Positions 10,262 to 19,189 of a stretch of 64,000 nt of DNA are shown here, one piece after another (the first letter of the stretch is position 1; the number at the start of each line of letters is the position of its first letter). Below the pieces are notes generated by a model. That model searched no databases. It had not been told where the DNA came from and saw nothing but the letters and a program-made list of their open reading frames with translations. Location: the NCBI RefSeq assembly GCF_004136315.1, contig NZ_CP029562.1:2609501-2673500 (forward strand). The letters run 5' to 3'. This DNA is from Mesorhizobium sp. Pch-S. Lineage in GTDB: Bacteria > Pseudomonadota > Alphaproteobacteria > Rhizobiales > Rhizobiaceae. The position numbers were made by a program, and so were the translations under genes.

Positions 10262-10648
10262 ATGATGGACCGTGGTGGCGGGACGGAGGATGGGGAAGCA
10301 TCCGCAATACTGATCCCGCTGCACGAGGCACGACGCGAGCGCCTCGATTTGCCGGTCGCCTTCGAGCGACGGGAGCTTGATCTCATTCTTCGCCTGTATG
10401 GACGCATGGTTGCAGCCAATGAATGGCGTGACTATGCCATCGACCACCTTGCCGACCGGGCCGTATTCTCCGTCTATCGTCGCGCATCGGAGGTGCCCTT
10501 GTTCCAGATCGTCAAGGACCCCAATCTGGCGCGGCGCCAGGGCGCCTTTGCTGTTATTGCTGCAGGCGGCCGCATCCTTAAACGTGGTCATGAACTTGCC
10601 CGTGTGCTTGGCATCTTCGACGCCAAGCTCAAGCTGGTAAAGGCTTGA
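10262..10648 (+). CDS. DUF2794 domain-containing protein
   Basis: A 128-residue soluble protein with the alphaproteobacterial DUF2794 core: FERRELDLILRLYGRMV, then FSVYRRASEVPLFQIVKDPN, and ILKRGHELARVL. The function of the family is unknown; it is usually encoded alone in the core genome. GAGGACAAAGG lies just before the ATG pair at 10262 and 10265. It converges on the GNAT gene, with only 30 bp between stop codons. Confidence 0.82.
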   Translation: MMDRGGGTEDGEASAILIPLHEARRERLDLPVAFERRELDLILRLYGRMVAANEWRDYAIDHLADRAVFSVYRRASEVPLFQIVKDPNLARRQGAFAVIAAGGRILKRGHELARVLGIFDAKLKLVKA

Positions 10649-10678
10649 AACCCCGATTTATCAAGCGGTTGACAGAGT

Positions 10679-11247
10679 TTAGCCTTGCCGGAATTTCCGC
10701 TCCGGTAGCGAGGCCGGGTCTGGCGGGAGTGTGGCGCCGCCGTTCAGTTCGAGCTGCATGAACACCGTATCCAGCCAGCGCTCGTGCTTGTAGCCCGAGC
10801 CGACCAGGCGTCCGGAGTGACTGAAGCCGAGCCTCTCGTGCAGCTTCACCGAAGCGCTCTCGGGGTGGCCGTCACCGATCACGGCGACAATCTGCCGGAA
10901 GCCCAGAGCCCGCGCCGCCTCGATCAGCTGTTCCATCAGGCGTCGTCCGACGCCTCGCCCTTTTGCTTCGGGCGCGACATAGACGGAATCCTCGACGATG
11001 AAGCGATAGGCCTGGCGCGGCCGGAACGCACCCGCATAGGCGTAACCGAGAATGGCTCCTTCCGAATTAGTGGCGACCAGATAGGGGAAGCCGCCCGCCC
11101 GCAATGATTCGTAACGCACGCCCATCTCTTCCCGGCTGGGAGCGGCAAGTTCGTAAGATGCCGTGCCATTGTCGACGGCATCCGCATAGATTTCGGTTAT
11201 CCGGTCGAGGTCGGCTGGTTCGCATCGCGGATCGTCAAGTTGCTCAT
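10679..11247 (-). CDS. GNAT family N-acetyltransferase, apparent 5' frameshift
   Basis: The frame ending at 10679 encodes a full phosphinothricin-acetyltransferase-like GNAT domain: PADLDRITEIYADAV, SVYVAPEAKGRGVGRRLM (the acetyl-CoA loop) and VIGDGHPESASVKLHERLGF. It has no plausible start codon. The only sensible start, ATG at 11247, reads MSNLTIRDA, exactly how such proteins begin, but in another frame. Inserting one base at about 11221/11222 would join MSNLTIRDA to EPADLDRITEI. So one base seems to be missing, through mutation or sequencing error. The role would be acetyl transfer from acetyl-CoA to a small amine or amino acid analogue. Confidence 0.72.
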
Positions 11248-11299
11248 TTCTTATGCACTCGTAATATCTGCCTTCAATAACAGCAAACCCGTGCGCAAA

Positions 11300-11329
11300 A
11301 GAAAAGGGGCGGCCGTTGGGCCGCCCCTT
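11300..11329 (-). terminator. Terminator of the Bax inhibitor-1 family gene
   Basis: On the minus strand an 11-bp perfect stem (AAGGGGCGGCC at 11304-11314 and its complement at 11319-11329) with a 4-base loop is followed by a T-rich tail read as TTTTCTTTT. It lies 25 bp after the end of the gene at 11355. Confidence 0.85.
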
Positions 11330-11354
11330 CGATTTCGCTGGTCCAGGCAACGTC

Positions 11355-12134
11355 TTAGCGACGGTCACCCATGAACTGCAGCAGGAACATGAACATGTTG
11401 ATGAAGTCGAGATAGAGCTGCAACGCGCCCATGATGGCCTTGCGGCCAGCGACGAGCGTGTCGTCGTTCTCGTAGTACATCTCCTTGATCTTCTGGGTGT
11501 CGTAGGCGGTGAGGCCAGCAAACACCAGCACGCCGATCGCCGAGACGGCGAAAGACAGCGCCGACGACTGCAGGAAGATGTTGATCACCGAGGCGATGAT
11601 CAGACCGAACACGCCCATGATCAGGAACGAGCCCATCGCGGTCAGGTCACGCTTGGTGGTGTAGCCGTAGAGCGACAGCGCGCCGAAGGCGGCGGCCGTG
11701 GCAAAGAAGGTCTGCGCGATCGACGCCGTCGTGTAGACGAGGAAGATCGAAGACAGCGACAGGCCGACCAGACCGGCATAGATCCAGAACGTGGTCTGCG
11801 CGGCCGAAACGCTCATCGACTGCACGCGGAACGACAGGAAAAACACCGCGGCAAGCGGGGCGAGGATGACGACCCAGCGCAGCGGCGAAGCAAAGATGGC
11901 GTAACCGAACGAAGTCAGCATGTCACCGCTCGGCAGCGTTGCGACGGCCGAGGCAGGGTCGCTCGTGGTGGCCAGCATCACGGTGCCAACGGCGGCAAGA
12001 CCGGTGATCAGCAGGCCAAGGCCCATAAGGTTGTAAACCTTGAGCATATAAGCGCGCAGGCCTTCGTCGATGCCGGCGTCGGCACGGGTTCCAGCCGGCA
12101 CGCTACGCGTTTGATAGTTGCGGAAGTCAGACAT
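11355..12134 (-). CDS. Bax inhibitor-1/YccA family membrane protein
   Basis: A 259-residue protein with seven predicted helices, the hallmark of the BI-1 (TMBIM, UPF0005) family. Typical segments are GLRAYMLKVYNLMGLGLLITG near the N-terminus, FGALSLYGYTTKRDL mid-protein, and ALQLYLDFINMFMFLLQF before the C-terminus. Bacterial homologues such as BsYetJ act as pH-sensitive calcium leak channels; YccA modulates FtsH. GAGGAA precedes the ATG at a good distance. Monocistronic, with its own terminator. Confidence 0.92.
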   Translation of the reverse strand: MSDFRNYQTRSVPAGTRADAGIDEGLRAYMLKVYNLMGLGLLITGLAAVGTVMLATTSDPASAVATLPSGDMLTSFGYAIFASPLRWVVILAPLAAVFFLSFRVQSMSVSAAQTTFWIYAGLVGLSLSSIFLVYTTASIAQTFFATAAAFGALSLYGYTTKRDLTAMGSFLIMGVFGLIIASVINIFLQSSALSFAVSAIGVLVFAGLTAYDTQKIKEMYYENDDTLVAGRKAIMGALQLYLDFINMFMFLLQFMGDRR

Positions 12135-12240
12135 GGATTCCTCTGTTGCTCTGCCCCGTCGGGTGTCGGGTTCCTCGAACGAAACCCAGGCGCCGCTGGC
12201 GGGGCTCCAGCATGCCTGCCAGAAATATGAGGGTTATTGC

Positions 12241-12328
12241 CGGTAAGAACAAGACCGTAACGGCCTGCAACGCTTCGTGACCGGCCGGGACGCGGCCGTT
12301 TTTGACCAAAACAGGCCATTTCTTACCG
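12241..12328. repeat. Distant inverted repeat upstream of the BI-1 gene
   Basis: CGGTAAGAA (12241-12249) and TTCTTACCG (12320-12328) are perfect 9-bp inverted arms about 70 bp apart within the 230-bp promoter region of the BI-1 gene. They could be paired operator half-sites or form a long hairpin. Confidence 0.3.
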
Positions 12329-12364
12329 AAAATTAATCAAAACCGCCTGGCTGGCAGCCCAACC

Positions 12365-14941
12365 TTAAAGGCTGCGCAACACCGGAGCGGCCTTCTGTCC
12401 GAGGATTCGCCAGGTACCGACGAGGCCGATGCCGACGGTCACGACCAGCGAGAGCACGATCGTGCCGACTGCCACTTCGGGCAGGAAAGTCCAGGGCAGC
12501 GTCATGACATTCGAGATCACGAACCAGGCGGCGATGCCGCCGGCAAAAAGCGCGAAAATGGCGGTGGCGAGCCCGATCAGCATGTACTCGAGCGAAAAGG
12601 CGGCGATCAGCGTGCGTCGTGTGGCACCCAATGTCTTCAACACCACTGCATCATGCACGCGAGCCCGGTTGCCGGCAGCCAGCGCTCCGGCCAGCACCAG
12701 CACGGAGGCGATGAGCGCCACGCCGGCCGCGGCGCGGATCGCGGTACCGATCTGGCCGACCAGCTGGTTGACGACGTCGAGCGCGTCCTTGACCCGGACG
12801 GTGGTCACCGTCGGATAGGCGCGGGTAATGGCGTTGAGCAGACGGGCGTCGTCGGCAACGGTCGCCGATTTGTCCGACAGCGTGGCCAGCCAGGAATGCG
12901 GTGCGCCGGCGAAGGTGTTGGGCGAGAACACCATGACAAAATTGATGCCCATGCTTTCCCATTGCACACGGCGGAAACTGGCGATCCTGGCCGTGATGTT
13001 GCGGCCGAGCACATTGACCGTCACCGTATCGCCGAGCTTCAGCCCGAGTGCTTTTGCTTCGTCGGCTGAAAAGGAAACCAGCGGCTCGCCCTGATAATCG
13101 GCCGGCCACCAGCTGCCCTCGATCAGCGTGGCGTTTTCGGGCTTGGCGGGAGCATAGGTGACGCCGCGATCGCCCCTCAGAACCCAGGCCGCTTCAGGCG
13201 GCACCTTGACCTTGTCGACGGGGACCCCATTCAAGGCCATGAGCCGCCCTCGCAACATCGGCACCTTGGCCAGCGTACCGGAAGGAGCCTCCTTGCCGAC
13301 CAGGGAGGCGAAAGCATCGACATCGGCTGCCTGGATATCGACGAAGAAGAAATTGGGCGCGCGTTCGGGCAGGCTGCCGCCGATCTGGCGCCGCAGGTTG
13401 CCGTCGATCAGCGCCAGCGTCACCAGGAGGGTCAGTCCCAGTCCCAGTGACAGAACGACCGACGGCGTCAACGCACCCGGCCGATGGATGTTGCCGACGG
13501 CGAGCCGCAGTGCCGTCGAGCGCACGCGCGGGCTCTTCCTGGCGATGAATTGGACGAGCGCGCTCACGACCCGCAGCACGAGGAACGAAAATACCGTTGC
13601 GCCGACGAAGATCGAGGCGATACGGCGATCATTGGCCATGAAGATCGCCAGCGCTGCCAAAGCGACCGCAATGGCGAGCGCTATCACGAGATAGGGCAGC
13701 CTGGGCAGGCCGCGGCTTTCGAAACCCATTTCGCGAAACAGGGCAGTGGCAGGCACGTCACGGGCACGACCGAGCGGCAGCAGTGCGAAAACAAGCGTCA
13801 CCATCAGACCGAACAGCGCCGCAAGCGCGAGCGAACCGGGGTAAAAGCCGCCTTCCGCAGGCACTGGGATGACGGACTGCAGCGCCGCGCTCGCGGCAAA
13901 GGGCATCGCTGCACCGAGCAGCAGTCCCACTACAATGCCAAGCCCCGAAATCATCAGGATCTGAACCAGGTAGACGAAGAAGACGAAGCCGCCGGACGCG
14001 CCGAGGCTCTTGAAGGTGGCGATCACGGCGCGCTTGCCGTCCAGATAGGCGCGCACGGCGTTGGCGACGCCAACCCCGCCGACCACAAGCGCCGTCAGGC
14101 CAACCAGGGTCAGGAACTGCGAGAAGCGCTCGATGTTGGATGACAGGGCAGGTGCCGCATTGGTACGGCTGCGGATGGACCAGCCCGCTTCCGGGAACCT
14201 CTCGGTCGCCTGGCGGCGAACGGTTTCGATGTCGGCTTCGCTGGCATTCCCGGACAGGCGCACCTTGTAGGCGGTTTCAACCAGGCTGCCCGGCTGAACC
14301 AGACCTGAGGCCTGGAGACCCTCACGGGAGATCAGCAGGCGCGGCGCAAAACCGAAGCCATCGGAGACGGCGTCCGGTTCGCCGATCAGCCTGGCGCGCA
14401 ATTCGAACGTGGCGTTGCCAAGTCTGACGTGGTCGCCGGGCTTCAGACGAAGCCGTTCGAACAACAGCTCAGGTGCCGCCGCGCCGAAAACGCCGCCGGC
14501 CTCCGCAAGCAGCGCGTCACGCGCAAGGGGCGGTTCGGTCTGCAGTGCACCATAGAGCGGATAGGCGTCATCAACCGCCTTTGCCTCGACCAGCGCCTGA
14601 TCGGAGCCATCCGGCAGGCGCGCCATCGAGCGCATGCTGGAGCTTTCCGAGACGGTGCCCAGTCCATCGAGAAAAGCCCGTTCCGCAGGGCTTGCCTCGC
14701 GCTGGTTCAATTGAAAACGGATGTCACCCCCGAGCAACGTCTGGCCCTGGGTGGCGACGCCATCCGAAATGGAACGCGCCACCGAATTGACACCGCCGAT
14801 AGCCGCCACACCGAGTGCGATGCAGGCGAGGAAAATGAGAAAGCCGGACAGGCCGCCACGCATCTCGCGCAGCGAAAACCGGATGGCCAAGGCCAGTGTC
14901 CTGGCTGGTGAAACTGTGCTGGTCGCTGCGTTGCCGGGCAT
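12365..14941 (-). CDS. ABC transporter permease, FtsX/YbbP family
   Basis: An 858-residue permease with one N-terminal helix (about residues 28-50), a large periplasmic domain, and two FtsX-like blocks of three to four helices (about residues 265-480 and 730-850). This is the duplicated MacB-like architecture of YbbP, thought to act on lipoproteins or small envelope substrates rather than classic transport. Recognisable pieces are GGVGVANAVRAYLDGKRAVIATFKSLGASGG (split across helices) and RVHDAVVLKTLGATRRTL. It starts 10 bases after the ATPase gene, matching the ybbA-ybbP operon. Confidence 0.9.
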   Translation of the reverse strand: MPGNAATSTVSPARTLALAIRFSLREMRGGLSGFLIFLACIALGVAAIGGVNSVARSISDGVATQGQTLLGGDIRFQLNQREASPAERAFLDGLGTVSESSSMRSMARLPDGSDQALVEAKAVDDAYPLYGALQTEPPLARDALLAEAGGVFGAAAPELLFERLRLKPGDHVRLGNATFELRARLIGEPDAVSDGFGFAPRLLISREGLQASGLVQPGSLVETAYKVRLSGNASEADIETVRRQATERFPEAGWSIRSRTNAAPALSSNIERFSQFLTLVGLTALVVGGVGVANAVRAYLDGKRAVIATFKSLGASGGFVFFVYLVQILMISGLGIVVGLLLGAAMPFAASAALQSVIPVPAEGGFYPGSLALAALFGLMVTLVFALLPLGRARDVPATALFREMGFESRGLPRLPYLVIALAIAVALAALAIFMANDRRIASIFVGATVFSFLVLRVVSALVQFIARKSPRVRSTALRLAVGNIHRPGALTPSVVLSLGLGLTLLVTLALIDGNLRRQIGGSLPERAPNFFFVDIQAADVDAFASLVGKEAPSGTLAKVPMLRGRLMALNGVPVDKVKVPPEAAWVLRGDRGVTYAPAKPENATLIEGSWWPADYQGEPLVSFSADEAKALGLKLGDTVTVNVLGRNITARIASFRRVQWESMGINFVMVFSPNTFAGAPHSWLATLSDKSATVADDARLLNAITRAYPTVTTVRVKDALDVVNQLVGQIGTAIRAAAGVALIASVLVLAGALAAGNRARVHDAVVLKTLGATRRTLIAAFSLEYMLIGLATAIFALFAGGIAAWFVISNVMTLPWTFLPEVAVGTIVLSLVVTVGIGLVGTWRILGQKAAPVLRSL

Positions 14942-14951
14942 CCGTCAGCTC

Positions 14952-15650
14952 TCAGGCCACGATCTTGGCTGGAACGGCATCGATCTCGATGCGCCCGGAA
15001 CGCATTGCTACCTGCCGGGAGCAACGCGCTGCCAGGGACGGGTCATGAGTTACCAGGACAAGTGTCATGGCGCGCTCGGCCGCCTTGGCGAAGAGCAGGT
15101 CGGCCACCTGCTTGCCGGTTGCCTGGTCGAGATTGCCGGTGGGTTCATCGCAGATCAGGATGCGGGGCGAGGGAGCGAGCGCCCGCGCGATCGCGACGCG
15201 TTGCTGTTCGCCCCCCGAAAGCTCGCCCGGGTAATGGGTGACACGGTCGGCGAGGCCGACAGCCGCCAGTTCCCGCGCAGCAACACCGAATGGATCAGCC
15301 GCACCCGCGAGTTCGAGTGGGACGGCAACATTTTCAAGCGCGGTCATGTTGGGGATGAGATGGAAGGACTGGAAGACGATCCCGACATTGCGGCCTCGAA
15401 ATGCCGCGATCTGGTCTTCACTCTTTCCATTCAGCACTTCGCCGGCAATGCGCACGACGCCTGCGTCAACACGTTCCAGCCCGGCCAGAACCATCAGCAG
15501 CGTGGATTTGCCGGAGCCGGATGGCCCGACGATGCCGGTGGTTTCGCCCGCCGCGACATCGAGGCTGATGCCCTTGAGCACGTTCACCGAGGAAGCACCC
15601 TCGCCCAGGGTCAACGAAACGTCCTTCAGCTGAATAGCGGCTTCAGTCAA
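14952..15650 (-). CDS. ABC transporter ATP-binding protein (YbbA/LolD type)
   Basis: A 232-residue ATPase with Walker A GPSGSGKST (42-50), signature LSGGEQQR (144-151) and Walker B ILICDEP (164-170). The sequence NVGIVFQSFHLIPNMTALENV is typical of the MacB/LolD/YbbA group. It partners the YbbP-like permease downstream. The frame opens at a TTG (15650) and no ATG fits the expected N-terminus. It is divergent from a TesA-type esterase, the same ybbA-tesA divergence known in enteric bacteria. Confidence 0.9.
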   Translation of the reverse strand: MTEAAIQLKDVSLTLGEGASSVNVLKGISLDVAAGETTGIVGPSGSGKSTLLMVLAGLERVDAGVVRIAGEVLNGKSEDQIAAFRGRNVGIVFQSFHLIPNMTALENVAVPLELAGAADPFGVAARELAAVGLADRVTHYPGELSGGEQQRVAIARALAPSPRILICDEPTGNLDQATGKQVADLLFAKAAERAMTLVLVTHDPSLAARCSRQVAMRSGRIEIDAVPAKIVA

Positions 15651-15714
15651 AGCAAAACTGTCCTATATGGAGGAAACGTGGGCGGGATTGCCCCGGTGAT
15701 ATGGGTTCTGCCGC

Positions 15715-16353
15715 ATGGCTTTCAAACATCTGGCTGCTTTTGTCGCGCTTTTCCTTGCGTTCGGGCTGACTTCACCCGTTCGCGCCGAACAAGTCCAGAT
15801 CGTCGGGTTTGGCGACAGCCTCACCGCGGGCTTTGGCCTGGCTCCCGGCGAGGGCTTCACCGATCGGCTGCAGGTGGCCCTGCGCGCCAAGGGATATGAC
15901 GTTGCCGTCGCCAACGCCGGCGTGTCGGGCGATACCTCGAGCGGGGGACTGGCCCGGCTCGACTGGTCGGTTCCTGATGGCACGAGCCTTGTCATCCTCG
16001 AACTCGGCGCCAACGACATGCTGCGCGGCATCGATCCGCAGATGGTCGAGGACAATCTGGACAAAATGCTGGCACGGCTGAAGGAGCGCAAAATTCCCGT
16101 TCTGCTCGCCGGCATGGTGGCCGCTCCCAATCTCGGCCACGCCTATGGCGAGGCGTTCGGCACGCTCTATCCACGGCTGGCCAAAAAATACGAGGTGCCG
16201 TTCTATCCGTTCTTCCTGGACGGGGTTGCCGGCAACCCTGCCTTGCAGCTGGAGGACAAGATGCATCCCAATGCAAAGGGCATCGACGTGATCGTCGAGC
16301 GGATTCTTCCGGATGTCGAAAAAGTGATCAAGGCGCTTCCGGTCAAGTCATGA
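15715..16353 (+). CDS. Arylesterase/lysophospholipase, GDSL (SGNH) family, TesA-like
   Basis: A 212-residue periplasmic SGNH hydrolase. A signal peptide (residues 1-24, ending VRA-EQ) is followed by block I GDSLTAGFG (S35), block II GVSGDT (G near 73), block III GAND, and block V DKMHPNAKG with the catalytic Asp and His. TesA-type enzymes cleave short acyl esters, lysophospholipids and acyl thioesters. It is divergent from the YbbAP-like exporter, with 64 bp between starts, so regulatory signals must overlap. Confidence 0.9.
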   Translation: MAFKHLAAFVALFLAFGLTSPVRAEQVQIVGFGDSLTAGFGLAPGEGFTDRLQVALRAKGYDVAVANAGVSGDTSSGGLARLDWSVPDGTSLVILELGANDMLRGIDPQMVEDNLDKMLARLKERKIPVLLAGMVAAPNLGHAYGEAFGTLYPRLAKKYEVPFYPFFLDGVAGNPALQLEDKMHPNAKGIDVIVERILPDVEKVIKALPVKS

Positions 16354-16470
16354 GCCGGCTGCGCGACTGCCGGCCTGCGTCAGGGTGTCCGGAAAATAAC
16401 CCCTTGCTCCCGCCGCTTTTCAGTGATTCGCTGTCATTCGAGAGTTCGATTCGAGGACAGGAGGCTTACG

Positions 16471-17067
16471 ATGCCACGTCTTTTCACGGCCCTCGAAATT
16501 CCGCGTGATGCGGCGCTTTCGCTCTCCCTGCTCAGGGGCGGCCTGCCCGGCGCCCGATGGATCGATGTCGAAAACTACCATCTGACGTTGCGCTTCATCG
16601 GCGATGTCGAAGGTCATGTCGCCGATGAAGTCGCCAATGCGCTGGACCGCATCGACCGCCCGTCGTTCTCGCTGACCCTCTGTGGTGTCGGCGCCTTCGG
16701 CCAGAAAAAGCCGCATGCGGTGTGGGCCGGCGTCATTCCATCACCCGACCTCAACATGCTGCAGGCCGACATCGACCGTGTCTGCAAGCGCCTTGGCGTT
16801 CCGACCGATCCACGCAAGTTCACGCCACATGTGACACTGGCGAGGCTGCGCAATTCCAGCCCGCTGGAGGTCGCCGGATATCTCTCTGCACGCGGCAATT
16901 TCGCGGCCATGCCGTTCAGGGTCGGTCGCTTCGTGCTGATGTCGTCGCGCGATTCCGTCGGCGGCGGGCCCTACGTCGTCGAGGAAGCGTGGCCGCTTTC
17001 GGACGCCGCCACGCGCCCGTCCAACCGGGTGGCGATGGCCTCGGACGCGTCGCGGATCATGCGATAG
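16471..17067 (+). CDS. thpR: RNA 2',3'-cyclic phosphodiesterase ThpR (LigT)
   Basis: A 198-residue member of the 2H phosphoesterase superfamily. The two catalytic HxTx motifs are HLTL (37-40) and HVTL (120-123). The enzyme hydrolyses 2',3'-cyclic phosphates on RNA ends, with weak 2'-5' ligase activity. The ATG at 16471 has AGGAGG in front; the upstream in-frame extension is not conserved-looking. Its last 97 bases overlap, tail to tail, the phosphatase gene on the other strand. Confidence 0.9.
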   Translation: MPRLFTALEIPRDAALSLSLLRGGLPGARWIDVENYHLTLRFIGDVEGHVADEVANALDRIDRPSFSLTLCGVGAFGQKKPHAVWAGVIPSPDLNMLQADIDRVCKRLGVPTDPRKFTPHVTLARLRNSSPLEVAGYLSARGNFAAMPFRVGRFVLMSSRDSVGGGPYVVEEAWPLSDAATRPSNRVAMASDASRIMR

Positions 17068-17489
17068 ACCGAGGCAAAGCCTTCCGCTCCGCCATAATAG
17101 GGGTCGGGCACTTCGCGGCCACGATCTCCGGCGAATTCAAGGAACAGATGGATGCGTTCGCGTGCCTCGTGCGGCGCGGCCGCCTTGAGATCGGCGACGT
17201 TTGACCGGTCCATGCCGAGGATCAGATCGAAGCGCGAGAAATCGTCGAGAGCGACCTTGCGTGCCTGCTGGCTGGAAATATCGATGCCATGACGTGCCGC
17301 GATTTCGACCGAACGCGGGTCGGGCGCCGAGCCGGCGTGCCAACCGCCCGTACCTGCCGAATCCAGCACAAAGCGATGCTCCAATCCGCGTGAGGCCAGG
17401 ACATCCCTGAAGACGCCTTCGGCGAGCGGTGAGCGGCAAATGTTACCGAGGCAGACGAAAAGGATCGATTTTTGGGGTTCCACGCGCAT
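16971..17489 (-). CDS. Low molecular weight protein-tyrosine-phosphatase
   Basis: A 172-residue LMW-PTP. The P-loop CLGNICRS is at residues 13-20 (nucleophile C13, R19) and the general acid is D129 in the PDPYYGG loop. Such enzymes dephosphorylate tyrosine kinases and sugar transferases of exopolysaccharide systems, or arsenate-related substrates; no such genes adjoin it. The C-terminal 15-20 residues, rich in Ser and Ala, are encoded opposite the end of thpR and exceed the family core. Confidence 0.9.
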   Translation of the reverse strand: MRVEPQKSILFVCLGNICRSPLAEGVFRDVLASRGLEHRFVLDSAGTGGWHAGSAPDPRSVEIAARHGIDISSQQARKVALDDFSRFDLILGMDRSNVADLKAAAPHEARERIHLFLEFAGDRGREVPDPYYGGAEGFASVYRMIRDASEAIATRLDGRVAASESGHASSTT

Positions 17490-17543
17490 CCGACGCTACG
17501 TTATCCTCTTCCAGTCCCAACCGCGATAGCACGGAAGCAAGCC

Positions 17544-17840
17544 ATGGCGAGAGAAAAATTGGACAGACAGGCCGTTGCGGCGCTTCTGGCCGGGCTCGAG
17601 AACTGGACCCTTGCCGACGACGGGAAGTCGATCCGTCGCAGGTTCGAGTTCAGGAATTTTTCGGAAGCCTTCGCTTTCATGACCCGCTCGGCGCTGGCAG
17701 CAGAAAAACTGGATCACCATCCAGACTGGTCGAATGTCTACAAGACCGTGGATGTCACGTTGAACACCCACGATGTCGGCGGGCTGACGGCGCTCGATTT
17801 CGAACTGGCCAAGAAGATGGACCGCTTCGCGAGCAACTGA
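17544..17840 (+). CDS. phhB: 4a-hydroxytetrahydrobiopterin dehydratase (pterin-4a-carbinolamine dehydratase)
   Basis: A 98-residue enzyme with the complete PCD signature: [13 protein letters not shown] at residues 54-66 (H58, H59, W62) and the distal [10 protein letters not shown] (H76). It recycles the oxidised pterin cofactor of aromatic amino acid hydroxylases; no hydroxylase gene is visible nearby. The ATG at 17544 has GGAAG upstream and gives the normal family length. Confidence 0.92.
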   Translation: MAREKLDRQAVAALLAGLENWTLADDGKSIRRRFEFRNFSEAFAFMTRSALAAEKLDHHPDWSNVYKTVDVTLNTHDVGGLTALDFELAKKMDRFASN

Positions 17841-17973
17841 GCCGATTGGGTGGCGGAGCCAACCGGGTCAGTCGCGCCGGCTGAGCCGATTGCATCTTGC
17901 GATGGATGACGGCGGTCACCACATTTCGTGGCGGAGCCAGGCAGCGTCTGCCGCTTCACGAGGGAAACCACCA

Positions 17974-18336
17974 ATGGTGCAAGGCAGTAACTACGAGTTC
18001 TTCGGGCCCGACGGCAAGGTCATCGGCGAGGACAACGTGCGCGCGAAGTTCTGGCGCACCGCCAAGAAAGCGGCACGACAGGTTCCATTCATGGAAGACG
18101 TCGTTGCGGCTTACTATTGCGCCCTGGACAAGGAAACGCCACTCAAGGTCAAGGCAATCCTGCTCGGCGCGCTGGCCTATTTCGTGCTGCCGGTTGACGC
18201 CGTTCCCGATATCGTCGCGGGCATCGGCTTCACTGACGACGTTGCCGTCCTGACCGCGGTGATTACCGCCGTACGCGCCCATATTACGCCCGCTCACAAA
18301 CTCGCGGCGCAAAAGGCGATTGCCGAACGGGACTGA
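17974..18336 (+). CDS. YkvA family protein (DUF1232)
   Basis: A 120-residue protein with the DUF1232 core ILLGALAYFVLPVDAVPDIVAGIGFTDDVAVL (about residues 66-97, interrupted here only by reading), where the PVDxxPD motif is diagnostic, plus one or two membrane-associated helices. Function is unknown; family members are common next to envelope or housekeeping genes. The start at 17974 follows GAGGGA; the upstream in-frame ATG at 17890 would add a low-complexity tail. Confidence 0.85.
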   Translation: MVQGSNYEFFGPDGKVIGEDNVRAKFWRTAKKAARQVPFMEDVVAAYYCALDKETPLKVKAILLGALAYFVLPVDAVPDIVAGIGFTDDVAVLTAVITAVRAHITPAHKLAAQKAIAERD

Positions 18337-18606
18337 CGCGGCGTCACCGCATTGCGTGGCCGACGCGGTCCCTGTCGGGCTAATCCAGTCAAATTCTTGC
18401 CGTTTTCCTGCTCTCCAAGTCGGCGCCGGGACACCGTGTAGTCGCCCGAAGGGTTGGCTGCGGCGCGGAATTGGCGGCGGTTCCCGAAGGTCATGCTCTT
18501 TTCGATGGAAAGTTCACCCTTTGGTAACCCAGATTAAATCAAACTGAAGCGAACCGGCGGGCGGGGGTCCGCCTGGCGCCGCACCGTATGGAATACAGGG
18601 AATAAG

Positions 18607-19110
18607 ATGCGCGGATTGATCCTCACAGCCACCAGTCTGGTCTTGCTGGCCGTTGCCTCGCCGGCGCTGGCGCAGCAGGCGACCAAGATTGGCCAGCACA
18701 ACGCCTGGGGCACCTACAGCTACAAGGCGCAGACCGGCAAGGTGTGCTACGTGTTGACCGTCCCGACCGACAAGCAACCGCCGACGCTGGACCATGGCGA
18801 CATGTTCTTTTTCGTCAGCCAGCGCCCGGGCCAGCAGGTTTCATACGAGCCGCAGTTCATTGCGGGTTACAATTTCCAGCAGAATTCGAAAGCCACCGTC
18901 ACCATCGACAACAAGTCGTTTTCGATGTTCACCCGGGGCAAGTCGGCCTGGGTCGAAAATGCCGCCGAAGAGCCGGTGCTGATCGCCGCCATGAAGACCG
19001 GCAAGGATATGAAGGTCACCGCCAAGTCCGGGCGCGGCAATCCGACTTCCTACGTTTTCTCCTTGAAGGGAATTTCGGCGGCGCTGCAGTCGATCGCCAG
19101 TTGCAAATAG
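18607..19110 (+). CDS. Invasion-associated locus B (IalB) family protein
   Basis: A 167-residue secreted protein. Residues 1-22 are a Sec signal peptide ending ALA-QQ, and the mature part shows the IalB pattern: W-G-T-Y-S-Y, a cysteine in KVCYVLTVP, SYEPQFIAGYNF and a C-terminal cysteine in SIASCK. IalB was named in Bartonella for erythrocyte invasion, but free-living rhizobia carry several copies of unknown role. AGGGAATAAG precedes the ATG. A terminator follows 26 bases after the stop. Confidence 0.88.
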   Translation: MRGLILTATSLVLLAVASPALAQQATKIGQHNAWGTYSYKAQTGKVCYVLTVPTDKQPPTLDHGDMFFFVSQRPGQQVSYEPQFIAGYNFQQNSKATVTIDNKSFSMFTRGKSAWVENAAEEPVLIAAMKTGKDMKVTAKSGRGNPTSYVFSLKGISAALQSIASCK

Positions 19111-19136
19111 GGCTTGAGATCCCAACATCTCGATGC

Positions 19137-19167
19137 AGGGCCGGGTAATCCCCGGCCCTTCTTGTTT
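19137..19167 (+). terminator. Terminator after the IalB gene
   Basis: AGGGCCGGG (19137-19145), loop TAATC and CCCGGCCCT (19151-19159) make a perfect 9-bp stem followed by TCTTGTTT. Confidence 0.85.
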
Positions 19168-19189
19168 CAGGAACGGGAGGGTCTTGCCA

